Source: Vicia villosa (lineage: Eukaryota > Streptophyta > Magnoliopsida > Fabales > Fabaceae). Taken from it: DNA of 64,000 nt. The stretch spans positions 682,001 to 746,000 of the forward strand of contig NW_026705187.1 of NCBI RefSeq assembly GCF_029867415.1, given 5' to 3'. How positions within the stretch are numbered: position 1 is the stretch's first letter; every line of letters starts with the position of its first letter. Position numbers and translations under genes: made by a program. Shown here in pieces: positions 22,867 through 34,989 of the stretch. The notes beneath the pieces were generated by a model. That model was not told the DNA's origin and did no database searches. It saw nothing but the letters and a program-made list of their open reading frames with translations.

Positions 22867-23924
22867 GTGTATGGAACATAGTGATACGCGTATAGATGCG
22901 TATGGGCATTATGATACGCGTATGGTCGCTGTGAGTGCAAATTCCTGTTTTGTGATTTTTCTGGAAAGTTTGATGACGCATAACTTTCGATCGGTAGGCC
23001 TGTTTTGTGTGTCGTTTGAAGATGAGTGAACCTTATAGAGTGATAGTTTGGTTACTGATGGTTTAATAGTATTTGAATGATGTGAATGTATATATGAACA
23101 TGCTTAATAATGATGATGATGACGATGAAATGAGTATAGATGATGCTACTCATAGTATGATGATGAAAGTATGTTATATATATGTTACATGCATTCATAA
23201 ACATTGATGAGGACTGAATCCTAGATGATGAGAGGATTTCAGTGAATGGCAGAATTCCCATTGTGTGGAATTTGTGCTGGCAGGGCCGCATCTGGATGAT
23301 GATAGATTGGTCGGTGGATGATTTCCACTGGTGATGATTTGGTACCACATGCATAGTGTCAGTTTCATACATGTGCATGATTTGTTTATAACATGATGAT
23401 ATATGTTATATGATGACTTGTCTGTTTATCTGTGGATGTGTGAATGACGTTTTGCCTGAATATGAAACAATTGGGTGAATGATATAACTATGATATGTTA
23501 TTATTTATGATGCAATAACATTGGTTAACTGTGATGAGACTCACCCTTACTTGTTGTCATTTTCAGATTGAGGTAGCGGCGCGACTTGGTGAGGATTAGC
23601 TCATAAGTCGGTTTTTAGTATTGTGTCGGTGTCATTCTCTGATAGATGTAACACTGGGAACACTTTGTTTTAGAATTTTGATTATAAACCTATTTGTTTG
23701 TGATGTTTATAGTCTGATACATTATTGATGAATGTTGACTTGATGAAATATTTCCGCTGTGTAAAACATGAATTTGATTAATGAGTTATGATTTCAGGTG
23801 TTTCAGTGAATGCATGACTTATACTGACTTGTGTTTTCATTATTTACGAATTGTGATACCTCTCTACATGTTACTCTGATTTAATAACTGTTTATTTGCC
23901 GCGGATTATTAGAGGGGTGTTACA
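22867..23924 (+). repeat. Tekay copy 1, 3' LTR, second part
   Basis: This continues the LTR interrupted at 9019 and matches 2791-3844, ending ggggtgttaca at 23924. It includes the last palindromes of the TACGCGTA array, the downstream cataactttcgatcgg box (22979-22994) and the acceptor-like tttcag before attgaggtagcgg (around 23560). The following cgcaa (23925-23929) should be the right target duplication of Tekay-1; its partner is outside the window. Confidence 0.95.
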
Positions 23925-25496
23925 CGCAATGTCTTTACAAATAGTAAATAAATATAGTAAAGTAATGGTTAAAAAATGTATATAAAAGATATATAAATTA
24001 AGTAGTCTCGGCCCGTCGAAAATGTATATTTTAGTAGAAAAAATAAATAAAATGATTAAATAGTCATCTATCCGTGCATTCACTTGGATTGCACATACAA
24101 ATTAAGTAGTTCGGCCCATCAAAAATATATATTTTACTAGAAAAAAATAAATAAAATAATTAAGTAGTCATTTACCTCTGCATTTGCCTGGATTGCACAA
24201 TATTTTTATAAATAGTAAATAAATATAGTATAATGAAGGTTAAAAAATATATATATATAAATTAAGAAGTCTCGAACCGTTTAAAATATAAATTTTAATA
24301 AAAAAATTTAAATAATCATCTAATCGTTCAGAGTAGTATGAAGATTAATATTACTAGTATTCAAAAAAAATATATACATGATATATATTTAAATAATTAA
24401 ATATAATTATATAAATGACGCTCCTTTTTATTGAACATCTATTTATTTTATATTAAAATTTAATTTTTTAATTTATATTCATTATTTTTTTGGCATTATT
24501 TTTTTGTAACAAATTTCGGCTAACAATTGCATTAAATTTTCATTAATTTTCTGTAGCAATTTATACTAAAATTTCATTAATATCTTGTAGCTATTTTTCA
24601 GCTAAAAATTATACTTAACTTTCCTTAATTTTTTGTTGTATTTTTTTTTTTAGCAATTTTTCAAATATATACTAAACTTTCAATAATTTTCTGTCGCAAT
24701 TTTCATAAATCCTATCTAACAATCTTACAATAATTTCACTTTCATATTACATTTCTTTTTTCTATTATATAGAGTATTTATTTTATAGTAAAATTTAATT
24801 TTTTAATTTATATCCATTATGTTTTAAAGGAAAACACTAAGTAACATCGTAAAAATCATGCGAATGTATTAATAACTTAACTTTAAAATATTATTATCTT
24901 CATTATTGCACCCCACCATGTTTTTATGTAAAAAATATAACGAAATCAGCATTTCCAAAGACAATATGCATGCCAATTTGATTTTCAACAATTTATAATA
25001 GTCATCTAGTCAAAGAATCAATGAAAATCATTGTATAGAGAAAAGTGAAGACAAATTATGCATCCATGATTATATCGTACTACTTATTCATCCAATTTCT
25101 TATATATATTTTTATGTGACAAACTTTTATATGTAAAACATACTTTCATTCCTCTGTTTTAAAACTATTATAATAAATGTTTTTATCTTTTATAATTATT
25201 CTTAAAAAATATCATAATTATTTATGGGAAAAGCAAACATGTGTCCCAAAGGCACAAGATAATAAAATATTTATAGAAATATTTTCTTGAAACGCGTTCA
25301 TTCATTCAATGTATCGAAACTTTAAATATGACTTTATTGCATTTAATTACATTTAACTTTTTCTAATTATAGTATACTTAACATGTGCCCTAAGGGCACA
25401 TGTTAGCATGACCTTTTATTTATTTTGTTCAAAAGGTAGCAAACTGTTCAATAAATTTTTATTAATCCGATTTACAAAGTGACATGATTTGTAGGG
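23925..25496. repeat. AT-rich dispersed repeat, copy 1
   Basis: This is an AT-rich stretch with no coding capacity that is closely similar to 47245-48807 joined to 52621-52805 in the same orientation. Its first part (to about 24320) is the end of a degenerate tandem array with unit hallmarks taagtagtctcg and cccgtgcattcac. The right edge of homology is at gatttgtagg (25487-25496), where the two copies diverge. Copy 1 lacks the LINE present in copy 2. It could be part of a larger non-autonomous transposon or of an old segmental duplication. Confidence 0.8.
25233..25407. mobile_element. Candidate MITE (175 bp) in copy 1
   Basis: The left end reads gcaaacatgtgtcccaaagg and the right end is gggcacatgttagc. 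In copy 2 the left end is gctaacatgtgcccc (48736), a better inverted match to the right end. The right terminal repeat can itself fold (aacatgtgccc, loop taa, gggcacatgtt at 25380-25404). No ORF is present. I could not recognise a target duplication, so the superfamily is open. Confidence 0.5.
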
Positions 25497-27729
25497 TTCT
25501 TAGTCATTTTCCAGAAATTTATGCTTATCTATGATTGTTATTGTTAGTTAATTATATGGTTGAATTCGTGTGTTAATTCTGATCATGTTAGCATTTTATT
25601 TTGTTGAAAATGACTGAGTTTTGAAGAAATCCAACTTGGCCATGGCTATGTTGTTGTTGTTGTTCTTGGCGCGAGGAAGAGGATGAAGTTTTAAACTTCA
25701 TTTTTAGCGCGCATTTTAAAATATATTATTTGGTATCCGTTTCAATAACGACTACATCGTTATAAACCGGTTTGTTGTGTGTGTTTGTGAAGCGTGTGCA
25801 CAGGGTCTGGGGTTTCAATCCCCCTCGCCCCAGACCTTTTGTTTTATTTTTTTCATACTTTCACTCTTTGATTAAGTGTTATGTTAAACTGAATGGGCTC
25901 TATGATCAAATGCACGCGTTTGGCCTAATGGCTAGTGTTTTGTGTTGCAATAGAGAGGGTCTGGGTTCAAACCCCATTGAAGACAAAGTCTAATTTTTTA
26001 TCACCCATTTATTTCACTTTTCTATTAAACTTTGAAAAATCAATAAAAATAGTAAATTAATCCTTTTTAATTCCTTTTTTTTTTGGATTTGTTTACTTTG
26101 TGTATTTTAATACCATGTTAAAAAAATCCTAAAAATATTTATTTTATCATCATTTAAAAATTAATCAAAAAAAAATGTCCTTTTATATTGAAAAATCAAC
26201 TAAAAATTGTTTTGTTTTGATTATTTCTTCAAATGAACTTTGTGTATTTTTGTACATATATGTTTAGGGTTAGAATAGAAAGTCTTTTACTTTTCACGTT
26301 CCCTTAGATCACTTCTCTTAAAGAAATTGGTATTTAACAATTAAAATTAATTAAGTTTAGGTATTTATGTTTAACCCTAATACGAAAAACCCTAGGTTTA
26401 AAACCCTAACCCAAAACATGTTGATCTTTGTTTATCCATGATTAATTAAGTTTGTTATCTTGTACATACTTTTTGATTTTTAATCCATGTTATGTACTTA
26501 ATTGTTATTTTAATCATTATATTGTTTATCTAACCCCATGTTTATTTATCATATCAATCATTCCTCATTCATACATGAGTTTGAATCCAAGGGTTTAGAT
26601 ACATCCATCTCTCTTACTTATTGATTATCACACTCACTTGTTTGTTCTTATGCCACATGATATCACACACAGACTTGAGGTGTTCGTTGTTAATTGCTTA
26701 AGTTTGTTGTTTTTGTCCAAAAGGATGGGAATGGTATTGACTAAATTGTCAAAGGTACTCAAACTCTTTTCCAATCTCTTTTACTTTTGTGTTAAGTATT
26801 TTAAAGCTTTTCACTTGTTTATGGTTTTGAATTGTTAAAACTCAACCAAATCCTTTGTTTTTTTAAACCTTGGCACTAAGAGTAGAATTATTTCCGGTGA
26901 AACTATTCTTAGTCCATTGACCTTTGTATTGTTAAAGCTAGGTCTTTTGTTTTGAAACCTTGGTGTTAAGAGAAGAATTATCCCCGGTGAAACTTCTCCT
27001 AACCCATTGACCTTGTATTTTAAAGCTTGGTCCTTTTTTGATTGGTTTTGAAATTTGTTAAATATTTTAAAGCTTAACCTTTTAAAACTTATTAGGTATT
27101 TTAAAGCCTAATTCCCTTTTTAAAATTGTTAAGTATTTTAAAGCTTAACCTTTTAAACTTATTGGGTATTTTAAAGCCTAATCCCTTTTTAACTTGTTAA
27201 GTATTTTAAAGCTTAACCCCCTTTTAAAAACTTGTGAGTATTTTAAAGCTCACACACCAAAAAGATTTTGGCCACATTGGCCCCCTTTTATTTTTTCCTT
27301 TTTTAAAAGAGGAACTACAAAAGCTCTGACTTCCCTATTGCACTTAAGGGGTATGTAGGCCTAAGATGCGATGTCTTATCGAGCTCACTTTCAAAAACTT
27401 CTCTTCTCATCCCCACCCTCTATTTCAAACAAGGTTTTCACAAAGGATTTCAAAAAAAAGATATGTATAAACAAAACACAATAACATAAAAAAAGAGGTT
27501 CCCATGGAGTACCAAGGATATGAGGGGTGCTTAAAACCATCCCCTTGTATAACAAACCCTCCGTAGCCAGAACTCTAATAAGCTTATTATTTTTATTTTA
27601 AAAACGTATGTGGGTTTTATTCGCTCTTTCACCCATTCCTTTTTGGAATCAATAAAGCGCTGTGACGACTCTTTTTAAAATGAGTTAAGTCTTTCCTATG
27701 ACTCTAGTCTCACCAATTTCACCGCTACA
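25497..27729 (+). repeat. Ogre-like LTR, 5'-truncated
   Basis: The right end has the module common to the Ogre-type LTRs of this window: tcccatggagtaccaagg (27502-27519), gaggggtgct, ccatccccttg, then tgacgactct (27663-27672) and the border ccgctaca (27722-27729). The TGTCATACCCC start is missing, so the left end is truncated. The LTR contains two tRNA-like B-box stretches (25796-25845, 25915-25985) and a minisatellite at 27050-27250. The small ORFs here are not supported. Confidence 0.75.
27050..27255. repeat. Minisatellite in truncated Ogre-like LTR
   Basis: The motif aagtattttaaagcttaacc and close relatives recur about six times, alternating with aggtattttaaagcctaat types. This places an LTR-specific tandem repeat shortly before the conserved terminal module, as in the other Ogre-type LTRs here. 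Confidence 0.85.
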
Positions 27730-27789
27730 GGATGGTCAGATTAGTGACTGATAATCACTGATGGAGTGAGGTCAACATCGTAGCATTCC
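27730..27789. other. Short unidentified stretch between two LTR remnants
   Basis: About 60 bp lie between the Ogre-like LTR border and the first recognisable part of the antisense Tekay LTR. It matches neither a PBS nor a polypurine tract that I can recognise. It may be flanking DNA or decayed LTR end. Confidence 0.4.
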
Positions 27790-28165
27790 GACGCACCCTT
27801 CTAAAACCTCGCGGCAATTATATAAATTTATACAGAGTACATGAAAACAAGGGTGCCACAATTCAAAAATTAATTAAACATCGTACAGCTATGTCATGCA
27901 TTCACTGAGGCAATCATCATAAAAATTAAAACACTTCATGTTAACGCAGCGGAAATTAAATCACACGGATTAAGTTTAACATATCTAAAACTTTATTCTT
28001 CAAATATCAAATAACAACCAGAGTTATAAAATATAAACTCTAAACATCGCGTCCCCAGTGTTACAAATATCAGAGAATGACACTTGACGCTAAACTAAAC
28101 ACACTGACTCATGAGCTAATCCTCACCGAGTCGAACAACCGTATCCTCAATCTGAAAATGACAAC
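27790..28165 (-). repeat. Tekay copy 3, antisense LTR, part 1 (LTR 3' end)
   Basis: Read on the minus strand this corresponds to the last third of the Tekay LTR: gcatgacatagc, tttccgctgcgtt, ctctgatatttgtaacactgg and gaggattagctcatgag are all recognisable against 23560-23924. The extreme end (tgtaacacccctc in Tekay-1) is degraded. The LTR is cut at 28165 by a solo Ogre-like LTR, with acaac duplicated (28161-28165 and 31789-31793). Confidence 0.85.
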
Positions 28166-28858
28166 TGTCGCACCCCAATTTTTGCCCTACGCATTTCGTT
28201 CGTTTAGGCATGCCACATTCATATTTCGTGTGTATTCATCGTTTGAAAATTGACTTTTATTAAAGTCAACAAAAATATGTGTAGCATTTTATGTTCATTT
28301 GTATATTATTTTTTATTCAAGAAAATATGTGTTTAGTTTAATTCTACTTAAAAAAATAATATATTAAAAAAATGTTTAAGTTTAGGTTTTAATTTAAAAT
28401 TTTGTTTATTTATTGAATATTATTTATTTTATTTATTTATTCTTATATTTATCATATTAATTGATCTTCTTTTTTATTTAGTAAAAAAATGCAATAAAAA
28501 AAATATATCGAAGTTTTTGTATTTTTTTAGGTAATTTAGGCCCAAATCACCAGCCCATTTTACATTACCACAAAAAAATAGTACACAAAAAAAAAAAGAA
28601 AAAAAAACAAGTTTTGTCTCCACGCCTCTGCTCTTGCTTCTGCATTCTGCTACCTCTCCACCAGCCTGCAAAGCCGCCCAAAAACCTGCAACCTTGCTGC
28701 TTTGCTGCACACAATACTACAAACCTTGCATCAAAGTAGTGTAACAAAACCTGTAGAGAAAAAGTAACAAAATCAGAATTCCAGAAATGTTCAAAAGTTC
28801 TCCCAATTTCCCCCCAATTTTCATCTCAAGGGGGAGATTCAAACCCTCATGTTCCTCC

Positions 28859-28867
28859 TATATAAAG
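28859..28867 (+). promoter_or_regulatory. TATA box of the solo Ogre-like LTR
   Basis: TATATAAAG is followed within about 60 bp by an A-rich and C-rich leader without G-rich blocks, a common look for plant LTR transcription starts. Its relative place in the LTR is similar to that in Ogre-1. Activity is not shown. Confidence 0.55.
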
Positions 28868-30186
28868 AGAACTTCATTCATAAAAAAGGGGGGAGGAAAC
28901 TCGGCAGAAGCATACACTCAACTGATCATCACTCTTCTTCCAAAATCAATATTTACACTAAACAAAACCCTACCGAAATCTCCAAGAATCATCACCACAA
29001 AACTTTCAAAATTCCTTAGCCAAAACCTGCAATAACATTCACATTCCCAACCACTCAACATCTCTGTTAAACAACCTTCACTCAAACCGAGTCATACTCA
29101 TCACCACAAAACCTTCAACAACTCATACCTCACAATACTCATCGACAACACCCCCCGCTCACCGTCCACACAAACTCTCACTCCCATTGCAAACCACAAC
29201 ACGCCCGTTCGATAGAATCGTACGGATACTACACACACGGCAAGACTCAACACAAATCGCAGCAGATCGAAAGAAACCGAGACGAAGAGGGAACGTACAT
29301 CAAGAAAGATTCAAGTATCTTACCTCTCAGTTTCGGGATCGTCACCGGAGTAATTTCTCCGAAGGTATTCGTTTCGTTTTAGACATCCGATTTGGTACCT
29401 TCAGGCTCTATTTTGCTCATTTCTATCTCTGTAATTTGAAATTGTTGTACCTGTATGTTCGATGTTGTTTGTTTTGCGTTTTACTCATACCAATTTATCC
29501 AATTTCTGAAACGCTGAGAGAGTTACCGAGAGGAAATCGAAAGAGAGATCGATTTGTTGTTATTCGAAACAAGCAGAGAGATTCGAGAGATCGAGCGAGA
29601 ATCGCAAAGAAGATCGTTGATCGAGAGAAGAGAGTTTAGTTTCATTTTTTCTTTTTTCTCAGAATTAACAGTGTTTTCGTGTGAGAGCATAGGGAGAGAT
29701 GAAGTCGTGAGTTTAGAGAGAAGAAGGACCAGATGAAAGAGGTGGATCCCTTTGATATTTAGGGTTCTCTAACCCGAGTGTGTGTTTTGATTGGGTCTGG
29801 ATCCCTTTGACCCGGTCCGGCCCAACACACCTTTTTTATTTTATTTTTTATTTTTGTGGATTATACCTCTTCAGCCTGGGTTGCACCTCCCACCTGGAAA
29901 AGTCTTATCATTTTATTTGGGCCTGACATTTTGGGCCAACGACTTTGCCTATTAACACCCTTCTTTTATTTTTTCATTTAAGTTCATGTTTCTAGTTTCT
30001 TTTTATTGGTTGTAAATCAAACCTTTAATTCTTGTTTGTTTTATGATTAATCATTAAAAATATATATATTAAATTAATCTCAATCAAAAAATTAATAAAA
30101 CTTGGTCCAACGCCAAGTCGTTACAAGTAATTTCTTGATCCAATGTCGAGTTCCTTTTTTAAAAAAAATATTCTCTTAACCATACC

Positions 30187-30925
30187 GAAAGATCGTGTGA
30201 CAAGGGGTGAACACCTCTTGAATACCTCGATTCTTTTGGATTAACACTTTTTTAAACCTTTCATTAACCAAAACAAGAGATTAAGTGACAAGGGGTGCAC
30301 ACCTCTTGAATACCTTGATCTTTTGAACTAAAACACATTAATCAAATCAACAGATTAAGTGACAAGGGGTGAACACTTCTTGAATACCTTGATCTTTTGA
30401 ATCAAACAATTAAATCAAAGTGATTAACGGACAAGGGGTGAACACCTCTTGAATACCTTGATCCTTTGAATCAAAACACCATTAATCTAATCAAGAGATT
30501 AAGTGACAAGGGGTGAACACCTCTTGAATACCTTGATCTTTTGAATCTAAAACACTTTAATCTAATCAAGAGATTAAGTGACAAGGGGTGAACACCTCTT
30601 GAATACCTTGATCTTTTGAATCTAAAACACTTTAATCAAACCAAGAGGTTAAGTGACAAGGGGTGAACACCTCTTGAATACCTTGATCTTTTGAATCTAA
30701 AACACGTTAATCAAACCAAGAGATTAAGTGACAAGGGGTGCACACCTCTTGAATACCTTGATCTTTTGAATTAAAACATTTTAATCAAACCAAGAGATTA
30801 AGTGACAAGGGGTGAACACCTCTTGAATACCTTGATCTTTTGAACCTTTCTTTAATCAAACCGAAAGATCCTGTGACAAGAAGTGCACACCTCTTGAATA
30901 CCTTGATCTTTTGAATCAAAACAAA
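30187..30925. repeat. 75-bp minisatellite in the solo LTR, ten units
   Basis: The box caaggggtgaacacctcttg starts at about 30201, 30289, 30363, 30432, 30507, 30582, 30657, 30732, 30806 and, in a diverged form, 30877. The period settles at 75 bp in the middle units. The box is an imperfect inverted repeat (caagRggtg / cacctcttg), so each unit can form a small stem. The sequence between boxes (gaataccttgatcttttgaa) is highly conserved. Confidence 0.93.
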
Positions 30926-31793
30926 TTAATTAACAAGGACAACAAGTGACAATGGGGCTCGCTCCTGTTCAATACCTTGGGTAAAGACGCGCTAGGTGAA
31001 CACCTATGCTCAATCCTTTGCTAAACGTCCGTAAAAACAAAACAACTTCAAATTTCATTCAAACCTTTTTGCCTTATGGCTTTTCATTTTAAAACTCTTT
31101 TCATAAACGAGACACTTAATCAATCTTCAATACGAACATACTTCCACATGTGAAGATCGAATATCTTCCACTCGAATGCGATGATGGCCAAAATCATGTC
31201 TTATCTTGATTTAGTCACCCATTCTTATAGTGATCTCATATCCATGTGCGCATAGTATTTCCATTTGAAAGCGATCGAGCACCTCTCGCTAAAATCAACC
31301 AACAAAACTTTCGTGGTTCTTAGCCCGAACTACGATTGCTCTGACTTTCCCATTGCACTAGGGAATACGTAGGCACAAGATACAAACGTCTTGGCGAGCA
31401 TAATAATAAAAAAATCATTTCTTTTTCTTCATAATAATAAAAAATCTTTTCTTTTTCTTCATAATAATAAAAACCCTAAAAAACTTTTCTTTCATATTTT
31501 CTCGATTAATAAGCTAAAGAACACAAACATTACGCTAACACTCAAACACGAAACTAACTAAATGGGTCCCATCGAGTACGATGGAGGTGAGGGGTGCTAA
31601 TACCTTCCCCTTGCTTAACCGACTCCCGAACCCTAATTTGGTTGCGATGACCATCTTATCCATTTTTCTTTATCTCATGGGTTTTATCGATATTTTCCCT
31701 TTCCTTCTTGGAATAAATAAAGTTCGGTGGCGACTCTGTTGTACTTTGAGCGCGCGATAAACGCTCGAGTCACATTTTTACCGCTACAACAAC

Positions 31794-32841
31794 ATGTACC
31801 GGTGAGTCTCATCTTAATTAACAAATTTTATAGAGTTATAAAGCAATAACACATCATAGTCGCATCATTCGCCCAATTGTATCATAAAAAGACATTCAGA
31901 CAAGTTTCATCGTCACAAACAACCAACACATCATCAATGTTTATAACACTGGAAAGGCATCCAATCATGTTATAAAAGAATGCATATGAATGAACTGACA
32001 CTATGCATGTGATACCAACAGCATCAATGAGAATAACCCATGACCGATCTAACATCATCAAGATACGGTCCTGCCAGCACAGATTCCACACAATGGGAAG
32101 CATGCCCTTCAATGATCCAACACATCATCATGGATACAGCCTCAACAATGAATATGAATGAATGCAAACATACATGAACATACTTATACCATTGTCAAGT
32201 TTATGAGTAACGTCATCAAATACTCAATTCGTCATAATCATCATCATCAAAGCATGTTTATATATATGTGCATCATTCAATTACAATCACATCATTAATC
32301 ATCACAAAGATTATTTCACCAGGTTCGTTTAGCTCGAAACGACACACGAAACAGACCAACGGTTCAAAAGTTATGAGTTTTACAAAATACTTCATTTTTC
32401 AAAAACCAATAGTGTTAATCGGTTACCCAAAGGCCAGTAACCGGTTACTGTATTTTACGAGACTCATTTTTCTGTTTTTTGTATGGGTAATCGGTTACCC
32501 CCCTTTCAGTAACCGATTACCGACTCTCAGGCAGCAATCCTTGCCTTTTCACACAACGGTAATCGGTTACCCTATCCTTAGTAACCGATTACTGCGTATC
32601 TACAACCCCAAAAATGCAGATATACAACAATTCAAGCATTCCAATTCCACTCGGATCATACCATAACGATCCTAAGAAAGAAGAACACACATACAACACA
32701 CAATACACATTATAATACACATATCAAGCATCAATTGAAGTCATAACAACATTAGCATCATAGATTTCAACAAAATGATCAATTATCATCCAATTGTTCC
32801 AAATCCCTAAATCTATTATATGACCCAATCGATACGAATTA
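31794..32841 (-). repeat. Tekay copy 3, antisense LTR, part 2
   Basis: This continues the antisense LTR after the solo Ogre-like LTR. The minus strand reads gagactcaccggtac, then the cataacttttgaaccg box (rc of about 32354-32370), then a hairpin array, then a region like the start of the Tekay-1 visible LTR. At 32841 it is cut by Tekay copy 2; aatta (32837-32841) is duplicated at 44153-44157. The 132-residue plus-strand ORF at 32268 is a shadow. Confidence 0.9.
32415..32592. repeat. GTAATCGGTTAC hairpin array in Tekay copy 3 LTR
   Basis: Three inverted pairs are present: 32415-32426 with 32437-32448 (two mismatches), 32487-32498 with 32509-32520 (perfect 12-bp stem, 10-base loop), and 32559-32570 with 32581-32592 (perfect 12-bp stem, 10-base loop). 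Hairpin spacing is about 72 bp. The array lies at the position where Tekay-1 has its TACGCGTA cluster. Confidence 0.92.
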
Positions 32842-34872
32842 TGTAACAACCATTTTTCTTTAATTATTTATTTATGTGATTTATGTGAGTTAATTTTGAT
32901 CTATGTGTTAATTATATGCTTAATTGATTTTTATGTTGTTTTATTTGGGAATTATTAGTGAATAATATAAGATAGTGAATGTTGTTGATTATTGGGCCTA
33001 AGTTGGTATTAGTAAGTGAGGTGTGTTAATTAGAGCCCATTAGTAATTTAAGATAGTAAGAGTTTTACTAAAACAAGGGTTTTAGAGGAAATAGAAATTT
33101 GAAGTTCATTTTGGGGTTTTTGGTGAAAGAAGAAAAGAGTAGAGTGAAGAGAAGGAGGAGAATCTCAAGGTTGAAGATAGAGTTGGCTTCAATCCAAAAC
33201 CTAAGGTAAGGGTGAGATTCTTTCATGCTAAAGGGATGTATGATGATGTTTTGGGTGGGGTTTTGATTATATGTTGTTATCCATGAATGTGTAGAAATTG
33301 AATAGAGATTGTTAGAGTTTATGATTGACTTCTATGAAATTGTGAATCTAAGCATGATTGAGAATGCTATGATGTTAGAAGACCCATGATAGGTGTTATA
33401 ATTGTGTTTATAACATGTATTCTATTGATATTCGTGATGCTTGGTGTTTTCCAACTTGATTGGGTTGAGTTTGGGGGTTATTGGATGGGTTTTCGTATGC
33501 TGTTTCTGTGTTTTGGGGTTTTCTGAAATCGCCAGTTCGCGCCGTGTCCCCTTGTTGGCGTCGCGTCCCCTTGCTGGCGCCGCGAACTGCTTGGCATAAA
33601 GTTGGGGATTTTTGGATTCACTCAGTTTGCGCCGCGACCCCTGTTGGCGCCGCGAACCCTGTTTTGCAGAATCTTTTCCAAACTTTGAAATGACGTAACT
33701 TTTGAACCGTAACTCCTTTTTAAGTGCCGTTTGAACCTATGTGAAGCTATGATTGAAACCTTTCTAATGAATATGAATTAGGAATGCTTATAAACCTTTT
33801 TAAATCCTTCTTTAAATGTATTTGTTTGATTTTATGATTTGTGTGGTGAAGTGGTGTGTTGTTGTATGACGATGCAACGTAGCGACGTGATTGGGAAGCG
33901 GTGAAATTACTATAAAAGTAATGATGTTTAGTCGGTATTTGTGATGTATTTATGAATGTCGTATTTGTATGGATGTTGCATTTAGTGAGTCACATCCGTT
34001 GCATAAAGAGACGGTGGCCTTAATGGTAAAAAGTGACGGTGGCCTTAATGGCAATTAGCGACGGTGTGCCCAATGGCAAATCTTGAGACGTGGGAGTTTT
34101 ACTCCAAATGGTACCACATTCATTTGCATAAGTCGAGTCACATGTGAGTTGCATTCGAGTCTTACTTGATCTTGACGTGGTGACTTGATGATGAGATATT
34201 TGTTGCGATTGTATGGAATTTCACTTGTGAATTGTATTTATTGTCATAGTTGAATTGATGATATTGTTGCCGTTTCTTATTTGATTATGTGATGTGAAAT
34301 CGTTGTATTGAGTATTGTGGTGAGAGGTGGTGACCAATGTATGATCTTTTCCCTTGCTTGGAATGTTATCATACGTTTCTTTATAATGAATGATATCTCA
34401 CCCCTTATGTTTGAATGTTACCCTCCGTTGGTAACGTGCAGGTAACGACGTGGAGTAGCCGTGTACCTTATAGCTCGAGTCGGTGTGTCAATGCTCTGAT
34501 ACGTAGCACTCGGGGGGGGATGTTTGCGATACTTGCTTGTGTCTTGTTTTATGTCGATTATTTTTTCTTGAACTTTGATGTTATGTCTTGTGGAGATGTT
34601 TTGGACACATTGTGCCATGTTGGCAAGGACATATGTTGATCCAGATATGTGTTATTATTTGGATTCCGCTGCAATATTATGAAGTTGTTTGGATTTATTA
34701 AGTTTGATGAATTATGAGTTTCCCCTGATATAAGTGTTATGTATCCATGTACTTTGAGCATGAATTGTAGTTTTGTTTAAGTCGAATATGTGATGCCTCA
34801 AATTTGTTGCTTGTTCCGATGTTTTATACTCTGTTTGCTCTTATTATTGAGGGGTAGATTTGGGGTGTTACA
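32842..34872 (+). repeat. Tekay copy 2, 5' LTR
   Basis: This 2031-bp LTR is nearly identical to the 3' LTR at 42067-44152, which is 55 bp longer. Most of the difference lies in the GC-rich hairpin array (33531-33661 here), which has fewer units, plus a shorter G run near 34512. A donor-like ctaaggtaagg is at 33201-33211 and an acceptor-like gtgcag ends at 34441. Confidence 0.95.
33531..33661. repeat. GC-rich hairpin array, Tekay-2 5' LTR
   Basis: Units contain gttcgcgccg-type and ggcgccgcgaac-type arms, which pair through gttcgcg / cgcgaac around a GGCGCC palindrome. The 3' LTR copy (42759-42942) carries an additional unit. The array sits directly upstream of the conserved aacttttgaaccgtaac box (33688-33704). 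Confidence 0.9.
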
Positions 34873-34989
34873 TTAGTGGTATCAGAGAAGGTCGGTCTTG
34901 TCTGGCCATGTGTCGTGTCGTAGTGTGGTCTAACAACGTTGCATTGTTGTTTTGTACTGATTGCTTTTGTGTTGTAGTGAAGAGTTGAG

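Larger units (their letters stand above)
28166..31788 (+). repeat. Solo Ogre-like LTR in Tekay copy 3
   Basis: The borders are TGTCGCACCCC (28166) and ccgctaca (31788), flanked by the exact 5-bp duplication acaac on both sides. No internal region exists, so this is a solo LTR left by recombination between the two LTRs of a former element. Inside are a TATA box at 28859-28867, a C-rich then purine-rich leader-like part (28890-29740), a 75-bp minisatellite (30187-30925) and the terminal module with gaggggtgctaataccttcc (31593-31612) and tggcgactctgtt (31728-31740). The 150-residue arginine-rich ORF at 29187 has no recognisable domain. Confidence 0.95.

Noticed and set aside
29187..29639. 150-residue arginine-rich ORF
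   Set aside because: It lies in the leader-like part of a solo LTR. Residue composition follows base composition and no domain or relative in other LTRs is seen.
30187..30925. CRISPR-like regular array
   Set aside because: The spacing is regular, but the sequences between the boxes are also nearly identical and the context is a plant LTR. It is a minisatellite.
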